64,000 nt of DNA from Ulota crispa. Taxonomy: Eukaryota > Streptophyta > Bryopsida > Orthotrichales > Orthotrichaceae. The notes beneath the pieces are model-generated. The model did no database searches. It had not been told where the DNA came from and worked only from the letters and a program-made list of their open reading frames with translations. Of this stretch, positions 40,989 through 52,200 are shown piece after piece. How positions within the stretch are numbered: position 1 is the first letter of the stretch; each line of letters begins with the position of its first letter. A program made the position numbers and the translations under genes. Where the stretch lies: NCBI GenBank assembly GCA_963920765.1, contig OY987251.1, positions 7,504,501 through 7,568,500 on the forward strand. The letters run 5' to 3'.

Positions 40989-41260
40989 TTAACTAAATCT
41001 GTAACCCCAAAAGGACAAAGCCCTTCTCTCTTGTGAAAATCAATCAAAATTGCTACTTCTGAAGGAATAAGTACAAAGGTAAGAAAAAGGGATTCACTTC
41101 AAAGATCCAACCATCAAATCCTACCTTAGAACATGATGGGTTTTTTTGGGAATAAATTTTACTCATTCTAGATGTAGAGGACTATAATTTTCACATCAAT
41201 AGCCAAAATAAAATTATTACCCTTGCACCAATACAAAACTATGTCCAAAACAACACAAAG
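40989..41260. mobile_element. AACCCCTAAAGGACC family, left half of a copy
   Basis: The sequence starts CCCCAAAAGGACAAAGCCC and aligns with 8640-8850 (TGTGAAAATCA, AAAACTGC or AAAATTGC, CATTCTAGATGTAGA). Its right half is not found directly after it but appears, duplicated as an inverted pair, in the palindrome at 41448-42192. Confidence 0.65.
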
Positions 41261-41447
41261 TGAACAACTTCTTCTCATTACGGGAACTTGCACACACCAA
41301 TTGACTAATTTAACACGATTTTGGAAAAAACTACCTAAGTTTTGTTGATTTAGACATCATTGTCTGAATCAACAAAAAATTTCAAATCTTTCAAAATCTA
41401 TTTTGGAATCTTTGAGAACCTTTTGGAAATCTTTAAGATGCTTTTTG

Positions 41448-42192
41448 GAATCTTTAACCCCTAAAGGACTAAGTGTCCATTTGGGGGACAAATGGGATTT
41501 TGGGCATGTACCTATGGTTAAACTACTTTGTGTGATTTTTTGAAACATTCATGGAAGATGGGGGATTCAAAGATTGGTCTGCACATTTAAATTTTTATCC
41601 ATTTTGACATTTTTGGAAGAAGTAAAAAATGAACTTATGAATTTACCTAGAGATGGGGCTGTCCGGGGAGCCCAAAATCTTTTTTAAAATTTGCATCACT
41701 TGAAAAAAAAATCTAAAATTGATTCTTTGAGTTTACATATACATGGAAAGCTTTGAATCACTCATTTCCAATGAATGAGATGAAAGTTGCAAGGACTTTT
41801 AGTTAATTGATAGATATGGAGCCATATCTACCAGTTAACTAAAAGTCCTTGCAACTTTCATCTCATTTATTGGAAATGAGTGATTCAAAGCTTTCCATGT
41901 ATATGTAAACTCAAAGAATCAATTTTAGATTTTTTTTCAAGTAATGCAAATTTTAAAAAAGATTTTGGGCTCCCCGGACAGCCCCATCTCTAGGTAAATT
42001 CATAAGTTCATTTTTTACTTCCTCCAAAAATGTCAAAATGGATAAAAATTTAAATGTGCAGACCAATCTTTGAATCCCCCATCTTCCATGAATGTTTCAA
42101 AAAATCACACAAAGTAGTTTAACCATAGGTACATGCCTGAAATCCCATTTGTCCCCCAAACAAACACTTAGTCCTTTAGGGATTAAAGATTC
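41448..42192. repeat. 745-bp near-perfect palindrome
   Basis: Two arms of about 370 bases mirror each other around 41820 (TAGATATGGAGCCATATCTA at the centre). The outer ends are GAATCTTTAACCCCTAAAGG and CCTTTAGGGATTAAAGATTC. The two arms look well above 95 percent identical by eye. Each arm is the right half of an AACCCCTAAAGGACC element. A transcript would fold into one long hairpin. Confidence 0.9.
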
Positions 42193-42560
42193 TATGAGAA
42201 TATTTTCAAAATATTCTCAGGATTTTTAAGAATCTCTGAGAATCTTTGAGAATCTTTAAGAATCTATGAAAACCTTTCAGATTTTCAAAGAATCTTTGAG
42301 AATCCTTCTCAAGGTCTTTGAGAATCCTTCTCAAGGTCTTTGAGAATCCTTCTCAAGTTCTTTGAGAATCTTTGAGAATCATTGCATATCATTGAGAATC
42401 TTTTATAATTTGAAATAATCTTTAAAAATCTTTGAGAATCATTGCATATCATTGAGAATCTTTTATAATTTGGAATAATCTTTAAAAATCTTTGAAAATC
42501 TTTGAGAGTCTTTGAGGATCTTCAATAATCTTTTTGGAATCTTGGAGATTCTTTTTGGAA
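42193..42560. repeat. Degenerate short tandem repeats, CTTTGAGAATC
   Basis: Many copies of an 11-12 base unit related to CTTTGAGAATC. They include three copies of a 22-base unit (TTTGAGAATCCTTCTCAAGG core) around 42295-42365. Similar units occur at 41385-41455 and at about 50290-50480. Confidence 0.8.
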
Positions 42561-42563
42561 TCC

Positions 42564-42701
42564 TTCATAATCTTTTTGAAACCTTGAATTATGAAATTTG
42601 TTACAAGACTTCATAATCTTTTTGAAACCTTGAATTATGAAATTTGTTACAAGACTTCATAATCTTTTTGAAACCTTGAATTATGAAATTTGTTACAAGA
42701 C
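42564..42701. repeat. Three perfect 46-bp tandem repeats
   Basis: Units at 42564-42609, 42610-42655 and 42656-42701 are identical (each starts TTCATAATCTTTTTGAAACC). Identity between units points to recent expansion compared with the decayed surroundings. Confidence 0.9.
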
Positions 42702-43618
42702 TTCAACATCTTTATAAAAATAGAATTTTTTACTCAATTAGTTGTTTTAGAATCTTTTAGAACTTGATTAAAAAAATTAAAATATTTGTTTGTAAAAAGC
42801 TATTAAAATAGTTTGGGTAGTTTTTGGAATCTTTCTAGAATCTTTTTTGAATGCATGAGAATGTTTTGAAGTTTTGCAAAATAAAATAAATTCTCAACAA
42901 AATTAAATCTTTTAGAATTTTGACCTGGGGGGAGCACTCCCTTTTTTTTATTGGCAAAGTGCAATCAAATGAAGGGGTATTATAATTACCTTGCACCTAA
43001 ATTTTAGAAAATATTTTGAAGTAAAATAGCAATCATAGAAAGAGATTTCATATTTTAAAAGAATGAAGGGTAGGGTAAACAATTAAAATTTAGGTCAGTT
43101 TTTTTTCTACAATAGCATTGCCAAAAAGGAAAAATTAGAACAAGAATAGGTAATTGAGTAGCTGGACATGGCAAAAGGATCCAAAACCTGAACAAGAATA
43201 GAAAATTCAATAGCTGAACATGCTAGAAGGATCCAAAGCCCAAACAATGGGCCTAGCACTGCCTAGGTGTAATAGGTGTCTTGAAATCTAGCATGTTGCA
43301 TCCTTTTAGGACTTCCAGGATTATACTAAAGATAGTTGTTGCTGCTTTTGCTGCACTTGAGACAATGACCTTAAGTTCTACAATTTTATATATACATTAA
43401 GTGATGTGTTTATAAACACACATTTTGGAGGAAAATGGTCATTGGTAGTCATGCTATATCCTAAGCTTGTAAATGTTGTGAGTTTTGATGTCTAGGTTTC
43501 ATGTTCCTACATGTTTGATTGTTTTGGATGACAATGACCTCTAAAATTCAAGTGCTGAGATCCTAGATGTAGACCCAAAAATTTATATACACTAAAAAAA
43601 CACTAACACTAAACTTAT

Positions 43619-43645
43619 AAACCCTAACCCCTTAAACCCTAAAAC
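43619..43645. repeat. Short telomere-like motif
   Basis: AAACCCTAACCCC and AAACCCTAAAAC resemble two units of the plant telomere repeat. This is too short to be more than a possible interstitial trace. Confidence 0.35.
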
Positions 43646-44199
43646 ATTAGTATGCTCAACCCTAGGCCGCCTTGGTAATGGCTATTAGACAACCTTAACT
43701 CTTAAAGGACCAAGCTACTATAATACATAGTATGTGTGGTGCTATGTAACTAACATTTGCTACAATCAAATTTTTTAATTTGGGATCTGCACTACCTTCC
43801 TACAACGACCTTGATCTATATTTTAACTTCTTTGTTGATCTTAAATGTAATAAAGGTGTAGGTGCTCTCCAAACATAATAAAAATACCCCATATTGTATT
43901 GGTAGCAAAGGGTTGCTCGGTCAATCAAGAGTTAAATTTGACAACTTATTGTATTTCTAATGAATAAAGCATACAATCAATTACAATGACTTTCTATGTA
44001 CAATAAAATATAAGGTATCCAAATTGTCCATACTTTTGAAATTCAGGTAAATAAAGGCCTACATAAATTCAAAGAATTTACCTACATAGCTATCAAGTAA
44101 TAGGAGGTTGAATGGTTGTGATCCATGAACACCGCAAATAGTGCCCCCCCCTGGGAATTTTGAGTGTGGCTTTTTCCTTCACTTTTCACAATTTTGTAT

Positions 44200-46400
44200 G
44201 ATTTAAGATTAGTAGCCTTTAAAACTCATTGAAAACATGAGCAAAACAACAAAAAAGCAACAATTTTCTATTGATCTGAACACTTTTGGACACAACAAAG
44301 CAATAGAAAATCAATAGTTCTCTATTGATCTGGACACTTTTGGACAGAACTTCCATAATTGAACAAAAATTTATATAAAAAGCGCAACATTTATTGTTCT
44401 AGATACCAAAATTTCTTTACCAAAACATATAAAAGATGCCTCTCAATTCTTTCAAAAAATCATATATGTCCCTCAAAGTTTCAAAGTATCAGAAATACCC
44501 TTGGCTTTTTGCAAACATATCAACGTTGCCTCTAATATACTCAAGAAAATATTAGAAATGCTCCTCAAGTATTTTGACTCATCAAATACATCCTTGTGTA
44601 GGTCGAAAAAATAATCTACCTTTGGTTTTGTGTGAAGATGCCCAATACTCTTTACTTGGAGATTTTGAAAATTCCGGAATTACTTCTAGTTTTTTTGTGC
44701 CGTTTTAGTGCAATTATATTCTAAATACTATATTATTTAGAAGTAAAAATCACTATGCAAATGATGCAATAGTTTTTGCACTACAACAAAAGTTGTCCGG
44801 AGTGACATGTTTGAATTGACTAAAATGTCCAAACTGACAAAAATTTGACAAAAGCATGTCCAAATTGACAAGAAAGTGTCTGAATCAGCATGCCCTAGTT
44901 GATAGAAACTGTCCAAATTGACACAGCTCCCTTGTAGTATTGCAATGATAACTCTATATTCAAAAATCCTATAAAAAGTTTGAACAACTTGACTATGAGA
45001 TTGAGTTTGCAATTAACTTGCCTCTATTTTTAGTAATATTCATTGTCATTGTAGTAGTTACAAAAAACATGAATAAAATTAAATAAATTACGGGAACTTG
45101 CAATTGCCTCAAAAATTACTAAGGTCATAGTTTAATTGATAATCTTACATAAAACCAAAAGTAATTTTTATATTTCAAATAACACAAGAGTATATTTGCT
45201 ATTTCAAAATAAAAGAGCATAATATGCTCTATTCATTAAAAAGGGAAAAAGCTTACATAGTGGGACTTTTGGAGGATTAGGGTGGTCACCCTAATTTGAG
45301 CTCCAACATTTTTTTTGGTACACATGTCCTCACTTGAGAGGTGGAATTTGTAAGGGAATAAATCTTAGTGGCTCAGATTGAATCTGATACCTTCAAATTT
45401 GGTTTAAGGTGGCTATTTGGGATTAAAGTGAAATACAAAATGGTACACATGTTTCTCCCCTTCTAATGAATATTGCGTTATACCGGGTATTATCCCAAAA
45501 TACCAGGGGTAGATTTGATACTCTGAGAAAAAACAAGAATATTTCTTGATAATTTAAATTATTGAGGAAGAAATTTAATATTTTGAAACAATTGAAGAGC
45601 ATTTTTAAGATATCCCCTTCTTTTATGAATTAGATCAACAAAGAAACTAAAATCTTATGAAATATTTTTTGAATCTTTAAAAAATCTTCAAAAATCTTTA
45701 ATATATTAAAGAATCTTTTTTAATCTTTTGGGTACTTTGAAATTTTGATTGTATGATTACAACTTTTTCATGCTCTAAGTATTCCGATTTTGATGTTTTT
45801 TGAAGCTAGCAAATTATGAAGGCTACTTTAACCTAATAAGAGGTTTGTTTTAAAAAAAAATGAAACTTAACTTTCTTCAGAAATGAAGCCAAACCAAACT
45901 TGCAAGAATTATTTTAAGATTTTTATATTTCAATCAAAAATTTAAAAAGAAAAATCAAAGGGGTGGAAATAAGTTAAAAAAAAAATCTAAACACATTCTT
46001 TGATAAACTGCTCACAACTTTTGATTAAAAATCTGAAATCTGAAAAAAGAAATTGGAGGTGAAAGGAGACTACAATAACCAACTTTTTGTGAGTTTGGGT
46101 TTTCAAGAAAAAACTCCTCTACAAGGCCAAAATAGCCTCCAAAGTCTACTAACTTTGCAAAATTATTAAAAGCATTAAAAGGTAGTGTAGAAATATCTAT
46201 TTTATATTAGTATGTGCACATGTGAAAATGGGTAGTGTGGTGGTCTCAAGAGTGGGACTAGAGAGCTTGTATAACGAGCCCAAGGTCTGGGATTGACTCC
46301 TAGCCCCGCTGCCTGAAGCCCTCAATTGCAAGGCTACAAGTGCAGCTGCAATGCCTTCCGGGCTTTGGTTATTTCTTAAGTTTTCTCCAGCCAAATTAAA
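44200..46400 (+). repeat. Long dispersed repeat, copy 1
   Basis: Aligns in order with 50640-52200. Shared pieces include the phrase ATACCAAAATTTCTTT near 44405, the GTGGTCACCCTAA segment near 45285, CTCACAACTTTTGATT near 46010, and a tRNA-like segment with a B-box-like GGGATTGACTCC at 46230-46302. The inverted third copy is at 48355-49300. No coding capacity. It may be a composite of nested elements duplicated together. Confidence 0.65.
45231..45471. mobile_element. Small relative of the large CACTA element's ends
   Basis: The left end ATTCATTAAAAAGGG and following bases match the left subterminal block of the large element (27379 on). The right end (GTGAAATACAAAATGGTACACA... to AATGAAT) matches its right subterminal block (61235-61277). 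The interior carries GATTAGGGTGGTCACCCTAA, the palindrome motif. The outer CACTA TIRs are absent. It looks like a deletion derivative of the same family. A more diverged relative lies at 51398-51610. Confidence 0.7.
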
Positions 46401-46849
46401 AAACTAAAAATACTCAAATATATGTTATGATAAAAAAAGTTTTGATAAATTACATAAATGAACAAGAAAAAGTAACAAAAATGTAACAGAAAAATAACAA
46501 AAATTAATAAACAAATAATAGAAGTCAATAGAAAAATAACACACTGTTCTCTAAAAGTATCAAAACTAACACGTCCAAAGCAATAGAAAAAATCAACAAT
46601 TTTGAGTTGGCATTCTGATGATTTTCTATCAATTTTTCTACTAGAATTTGCTACCTTGCAATTCCAAAAGTTTCTAGATGCTTAATATCAAATTACTTGC
46701 TCTAAGCAATGTTCATGTTTTGCTTTTTCCATGTGCATGTCCAACTTTAGTAAGTATGGAGAATTGTCAAACAAATTGGACATGGTTATCATACCTTTTG
46801 AAATCTTCCAAGGTTGTAAGGAAATGAAACTTGTAATTAAAGTAGGAAA

Positions 46850-47365
46850 AATTGGAGCTCTGTTTCTAGAAATCTGAAACTTGACCTACTTTAATCCAAA
46901 CGGTGAAAATTGATGAATCTTAGTCTACCTTATACTTGGGAAAAATAATTCAACAAATAATAATAAAAAGTGCTCATTGAAGAGTAGCACCAAATTTTAC
47001 AATAGGCAAAAAGAAATACAATTTTAGAGTTCCATACCTACTTGCACACTATAACTTCTCACTCATCGATTGAAATTTAATGATCCAAAGCTTCAGACAT
47101 GTATAATAATTAAAAGAATCATTTCCAATATTTTATTTAAAGGATTTGGAAAATTTGAAGTAGTATTTGGACTGCCCATACTCCTTTGCTCTTTAGACCG
47201 TCATGCATAAATACTTCAATGATTGCCTGGATGAAGAAAATTTTGGTGCACACGTGCATCTTTAATACCCCATCTTCTATAAATGTTTTGTAAAATTACA
47301 TAATCAATTTCAGCTATACGTACATGTCCAAAATTCCATTTGACCCCCAAATGGACAATGGCCCC
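46850..47365. mobile_element. AACCCCTAAAGGACC family, right half of a copy
   Basis: Aligns in order with 9090-9555: AATCTTAGTCTAC, CATACCTAC, ACTTCTCACTCAT, TCATGCATAAAT and TACATGTCCAAAATTCCATTTG. The right terminal repeat is degraded (AATGGCCCCTTTTG). Confidence 0.65.
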
Positions 47366-48354
47366 TTTTGCTTCAACAAAACTTGCTAGTAAATTAAACA
47401 TCATGCACCGCCACTATCCCAAAGCCATGGCTAAATTTTTCATTTTCATCTTCCTACAGCCCTTGCATAATGCTTTAGCTAATGCATAATGGTTAGATAG
47501 GTTTTTATAGGAATGGATTGAATAAAAAAGATGTAGACATTTTGTTTTTAGAATATACTAATTGAAGGAGTTGTCAACAAATATAATAGAGACGTCTTGT
47601 GAGAATGAGGAGCAAAGAATAGCCTTAATCTGTTTCCATACAAGATTTTTCCAAATAGGTGTTGGTTCACAAAGATGTACTTAAGGTTTGGTCATCATTC
47701 TTTGCCTACTAGGGGTTTAAAGCGTATATGGGTATACAAACACATTGTCCCAAATGTATAAAGCAGTGCATTTAACAACCCAAGCATTTTTTTTATAACC
47801 TCATACACAAACTAGCAAATGCATGTTCAGGCTTCAATGATAGTAAAGATAGATATTGTTATCAAACTTCTAAAGAGAAATTAATATGTCTTGTGCCTAA
47901 AATGTAACCTACACTATGGACCATAACATATTGCCTTGCAATATCATAGCTTTTGGTTACACTTTGAGAACACACGGCTAGGGAAAAATATTGTACAAAA
48001 AAAAAACTATAAAGAATATCATGTGCATTATGTAGAAAAGCAACACTTATCAAATAGGGCACCCTGCTCTTATAACCATTCTTTGAATCAGGGATTACAC
48101 AAATTACTTTGCTAATCACAACATGGGTTACGATACTAGAAAATTTTGCACGAAATCAATAGAATTCCAAGAAGAGATTGTTGATTTTTTTGTGGCTTTG
48201 GACATGTTAGTTTGAATATTTTTTCAGAAGGGTTCGTTGTTTTTTTGTAGATTTTTAATTGTTTTTGTGTTCATTTCTGTTGTATATGTATTATTTACAC
48301 ATTGAATTTTTTTCAATAGTGTTTTTTTTATATGAGAAAACAATATTAAGAAAA

Positions 48355-49300
48355 AGTTGCTTGCGGAGGTGCTCAATAGTCATCGGCCAAGGTGGTCAAT
48401 ATGCACTAGATACCGGCTGATTTTGTTGCCATGAATGGGCAAGGTCAAGTGTTGAACCCCAAACCTCTTGGTTAGAGACCAAGAGTCTTACCACCACACC
48501 ATTCCCATGAGGGCATGCAAAAAGGAGGACTACAAATTGATTCATACACTACATTTCCATTTGTTTTCAAAAACCAGTAGACTTCATTAGCAATTTCGGC
48601 ATATTAACTAGTTTCTTTTCAAAAAACTTAAAGCTGTAAGCAATTGGCTAATGTACTCTACTTTTATCTAGAACAAATTTTTATAGATTTCGGTTCTTTA
48701 ATCAAAATTTATGAACAAAAATAAGAGAGGGTGTTCAAAAAATTTAAAAATTCTATTTGTTTCCACCCCTTTGATTTTTGTTTTTATATTTTTATTGGAA
48801 TACATAAATCTGAAAAGTATTGTTTGTAATGAAAGTTGGCTTGATTATCAAAAAAATAGTTTTAATTTTTTTGGAAAAAAACTCATTTTACATTAAAATA
48901 GCCTCTATAGTTTGCTAGTTTTCAAAAACATCAAATCATGAAAAGTTATGGAAATAAAACCTTGCAATTATACAATCAAAGTTTTAAAAAAATTAATAGA
49001 TTAAAAAACACTTTATAATATTTTGAAGATTAGTAAATACTTTCTAGTGATTCTAATAATATTTCAAAAGATTTTGAATTTTTTGTGGATCTAGTCAAAA
49101 AGGAAGGAAAAATATTAAAAAGGCCCTTCAATTTGTTCAGAATACCAAATTTATCCCTAAATGATTTATGATATCAACTGAACGCTCTTAGTTTTTTAAA
49201 GAAGTATCAAGGGTATGTTTGGTAATTCAAATGTTTCAAGGATGTAACTGATTTTTTGAAAGAATGAAGGGATTTTTCTGTATTTTTCCATGAAAAAGTT
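48355..49300 (-). repeat. Long dispersed repeat, copy 3, inverted
   Basis: Reverse complement of parts of 44200-46400. For example TCCACCCCTTTGATTTTTG at 48760 against its complement near 45945. It also carries a tRNA-like segment on the minus strand at 48437-48511, with GGGGTTCAACACTT as B-box-like text and GTGGTGGTAAGACTC as A-box-like text. It lies next to the assembly gap. Confidence 0.6.
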
Positions 49301-49518
49301 CTAGTATCCACAACAATACAATATTGTACATTCTATAAGAAATTTTGTTGTATTATTCAAGTTGTGTCCGCAAGTGTCCAATTCAAGAAGGAATTGTTGA
49401 TGTTTTGTTGTTTTGGTCATCACTAGTAGAAACTTGGATTTCTCTGTTGTTTTGATAACGTTGATTGAATTTACTGTTTTCTTGAGTTGGACATAAATTT
49501 GTTAATCTTAACAAGAAC

Positions 49519-49718
49519 NNNNNNNNNNNNNNNNNNNNNNNNNNNNNNNNNNNNNNNNNNNNNNNNNNNNNNNNNNNNNNNNNNNNNNNNNNNNNNNNNN
49601 NNNNNNNNNNNNNNNNNNNNNNNNNNNNNNNNNNNNNNNNNNNNNNNNNNNNNNNNNNNNNNNNNNNNNNNNNNNNNNNNNNNNNNNNNNNNNNNNNNNN
49701 NNNNNNNNNNNNNNNNNN
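49519..49718. other. Assembly gap, 200 N
   Basis: Exactly 200 unknown bases, which suggests a fixed-size gap whose true length is unknown. It lies in repeats inside the large CACTA element, so the element's size is a minimum-confidence estimate. Confidence 0.99.
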
Positions 49719-50639
49719 TTTAGTGAATTTTGTTATATTGTGATCATCACATGTGCATAAATTTGCCAATGATTATGCTAGTAACAATAGTAGAAAACTG
49801 TTTTTCTGGGTTCTATCCGTCATATTCATGAAGATGCTTTCTAGTTGACGTTTGACAAAATCTATTGAATTTTGTTGAACATTAATAAAAAACTAATTTG
49901 ATCACCATCAATAAAACAACACATAAAATGAGTTTTGTATTACAATAATTTCAATAGTTACAGCATTTTTCCATCATTGTATTCAGAATTTTCATAAAAT
50001 TTTAGGGAAATGATATATGCACAATAGAGGTTCATATTTGCGCACCCCCGTGGATTACGTTTCAGAATTGTACCATCATGAAGTTGAATTTGAGAATTTT
50101 GAAATCAAATTTAAGCTTAGGGACCGTGATTTCACTAGTAAAACACTTTGTCTAGAACAACAAAAAATCTAGAATTTCTTGTTGTTATGAGTACTTGCAC
50201 ATAACACTTCACTAATTTAATAGAATTCTAAAAAAACTACCTACGTTCTATGGATTTGGACACCACTATGTAAATCAACCAAAATTTCTAAATTATTCAA
50301 CATATATTTTGAAATATTTGAGAATTTATAAAGAATCTATCAGAATACTAGAGAATATTTGAGAACCTTCCCATGAATTTCTAGAGTCTGCAAGAATATG
50401 TAAGAATGTTATCAAATTTTTCACAAATCCCTGAGAGTCTTTGCAAAGCCTTATGTATTTTTTAGAATACTTGAGTTTTTCTTTGGAATTTTGAAGAATC
50501 CTTGAGAACCTTCCATCAAAATAGAAGTAGTTGTCTACATAATTAGTATCTTTGAAAATGTGAAATGTACATTGAATGTATTTGTGCTTCGCTTATCAGA
50601 ATTTGGTATGAGCAAAACTAGTAGCTTGTCAACTCTACT

Positions 50640-52200
50640 AAGAACATGACCAAAACAACAAAAAAATCATTGAAATTGTGCTGATTTGGATAGTTCTAGA
50701 AAAAACTTCAGTAATTCTACAAATTTTTGGATAAAAAACAGCAAAATTTGTTGTTTTAAATACCACAATTTCTTTCATAAAAGACATAAATGATGCCCCT
50801 AAATCCTTTCAAAAAAACATATGTGCCACACAAATGTTAACAATACAAAAATGCCCTTGACTTCTTGTGAAAATGTCAACAATGCATCTAATGTACCAGT
50901 AAAATATAAAAAGTGGTCGTCATTTGTTTTATGTTGGGAAATATCTTTGTGTTGTGTCATAACAAAGGGTATAATTTAATTCACATTCAAACAAAAAACA
51001 AAGGTGAGATTTACATTTCAAATGGTAGAAGAGTGTACTGCACATTTGAAAGCAGAAGAGCATTTTCTTTTATTGCCAATATACTAGGACTCTAAGAGTA
51101 TAATTGATACTCTTGTAAAAAGTGATTAGTACTTTGGATGTTTCAAATACTTCAAGTGGAAATCTGATAACTTTAAAGTACTGAAGGCTTTTTCAGTACA
51201 TTTTCTTCTTTTATTGACCACAAAAAAAAACCATCAAAACTATGAAACATATTCAGAATTTTTAAGAAATGTTCAAAAAATTTCATTAGTTTCTAGAATC
51301 TTGATTTTAAAATTGCAAGATTTTATTTCCATATAATTTCAGAATGTCTTGTTTTTTTAAACTAGCAAACTTTAAAGTAACAACATTTCAGGTAAATTGA
51401 GAAACTCAATACATTTTGGGAATTTTCAAGGATTACGGTGGTCACCCTAAACCGATCTGCAGCCTTGTTATTATTATACGTGCCCTCACCTGAGAGCTGG
51501 GTTGTGTGTGGGGGGAAAATCTTAGTGGCTCCGATTGAAATTGGTACCTTTGAATCTAGTTGAAGGTAAGTTTTTGGGTTTAAAGGGGAGTACAAAGTTG
51601 TACCTTAAATTTTCCAAATTCCCTAAAATGGCCTTTGAGGCTATTTTAACCTAGTATTTCCCTTTTATTGAAATAATGAGCACTTAGAAAACCTTTGAAA
51701 TTGATGCAAACTTGCACGTGCAACAATCCCATGGACATATTTGAATTTTAGACAAAAATTGCAAACAAAATCCAAATGGGTGGCAATAAATTAGATTATT
51801 AAATTTTAGAACACAATCTCTGATTTTTGCTCATAACTTTTAATTCAAGCAAAGAAATCCAAAAATCTTCAATGCAAGTGAAAGCATAGTACAATAACCG
51901 ACTTTTGGTGGTTTTAAGTTTTTTGATCCTAAATCCTTGAATATGTTGAAATAGCCACCAAAGTCCGCTTGTTTTGCAAATTTGTGAAAACATGCACATA
52001 TAATGTACAAATGCAAATTTTGTTTTGATGTGCGTATGCGTATTTGCATGCGTGCAAATGGCAAGAAGTGGTTGTGTTGAGCTTTGTAATGGCAACTTGG
52101 AGGTGGGGGGTTTGATCCCCATTGCCACCACTTGATGGTGTTGCCTTTGGCATGATAAATATCCGAATGAACCTGAGTACTCAAATGAACACAACAAAAT
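50640..52200 (+). repeat. Long dispersed repeat, copy 2
   Basis: Aligns with 44200-46400 in the same orientation and order. It has a tRNA-like segment with GGTTTGATCCCC (52109-52120) as B-box-like text. It also contains, at 51398-51610, the diverged relative of the 45231-45471 element. Confidence 0.65.

Noticed and set aside
43619-43645. Interstitial telomere array
   Set aside because: Only about two imperfect units; noted as a weak motif only.
48437-48511. Functional tRNA gene on the minus strand
   Set aside because: D-arm and T-arm text is tRNA-like, but the anticodon loop lacks the normal U33 and the segment is part of a three-copy repeat.
49383-49769. Open frames across the N run
   Set aside because: Unknown bases cannot be counted as coding sequence.
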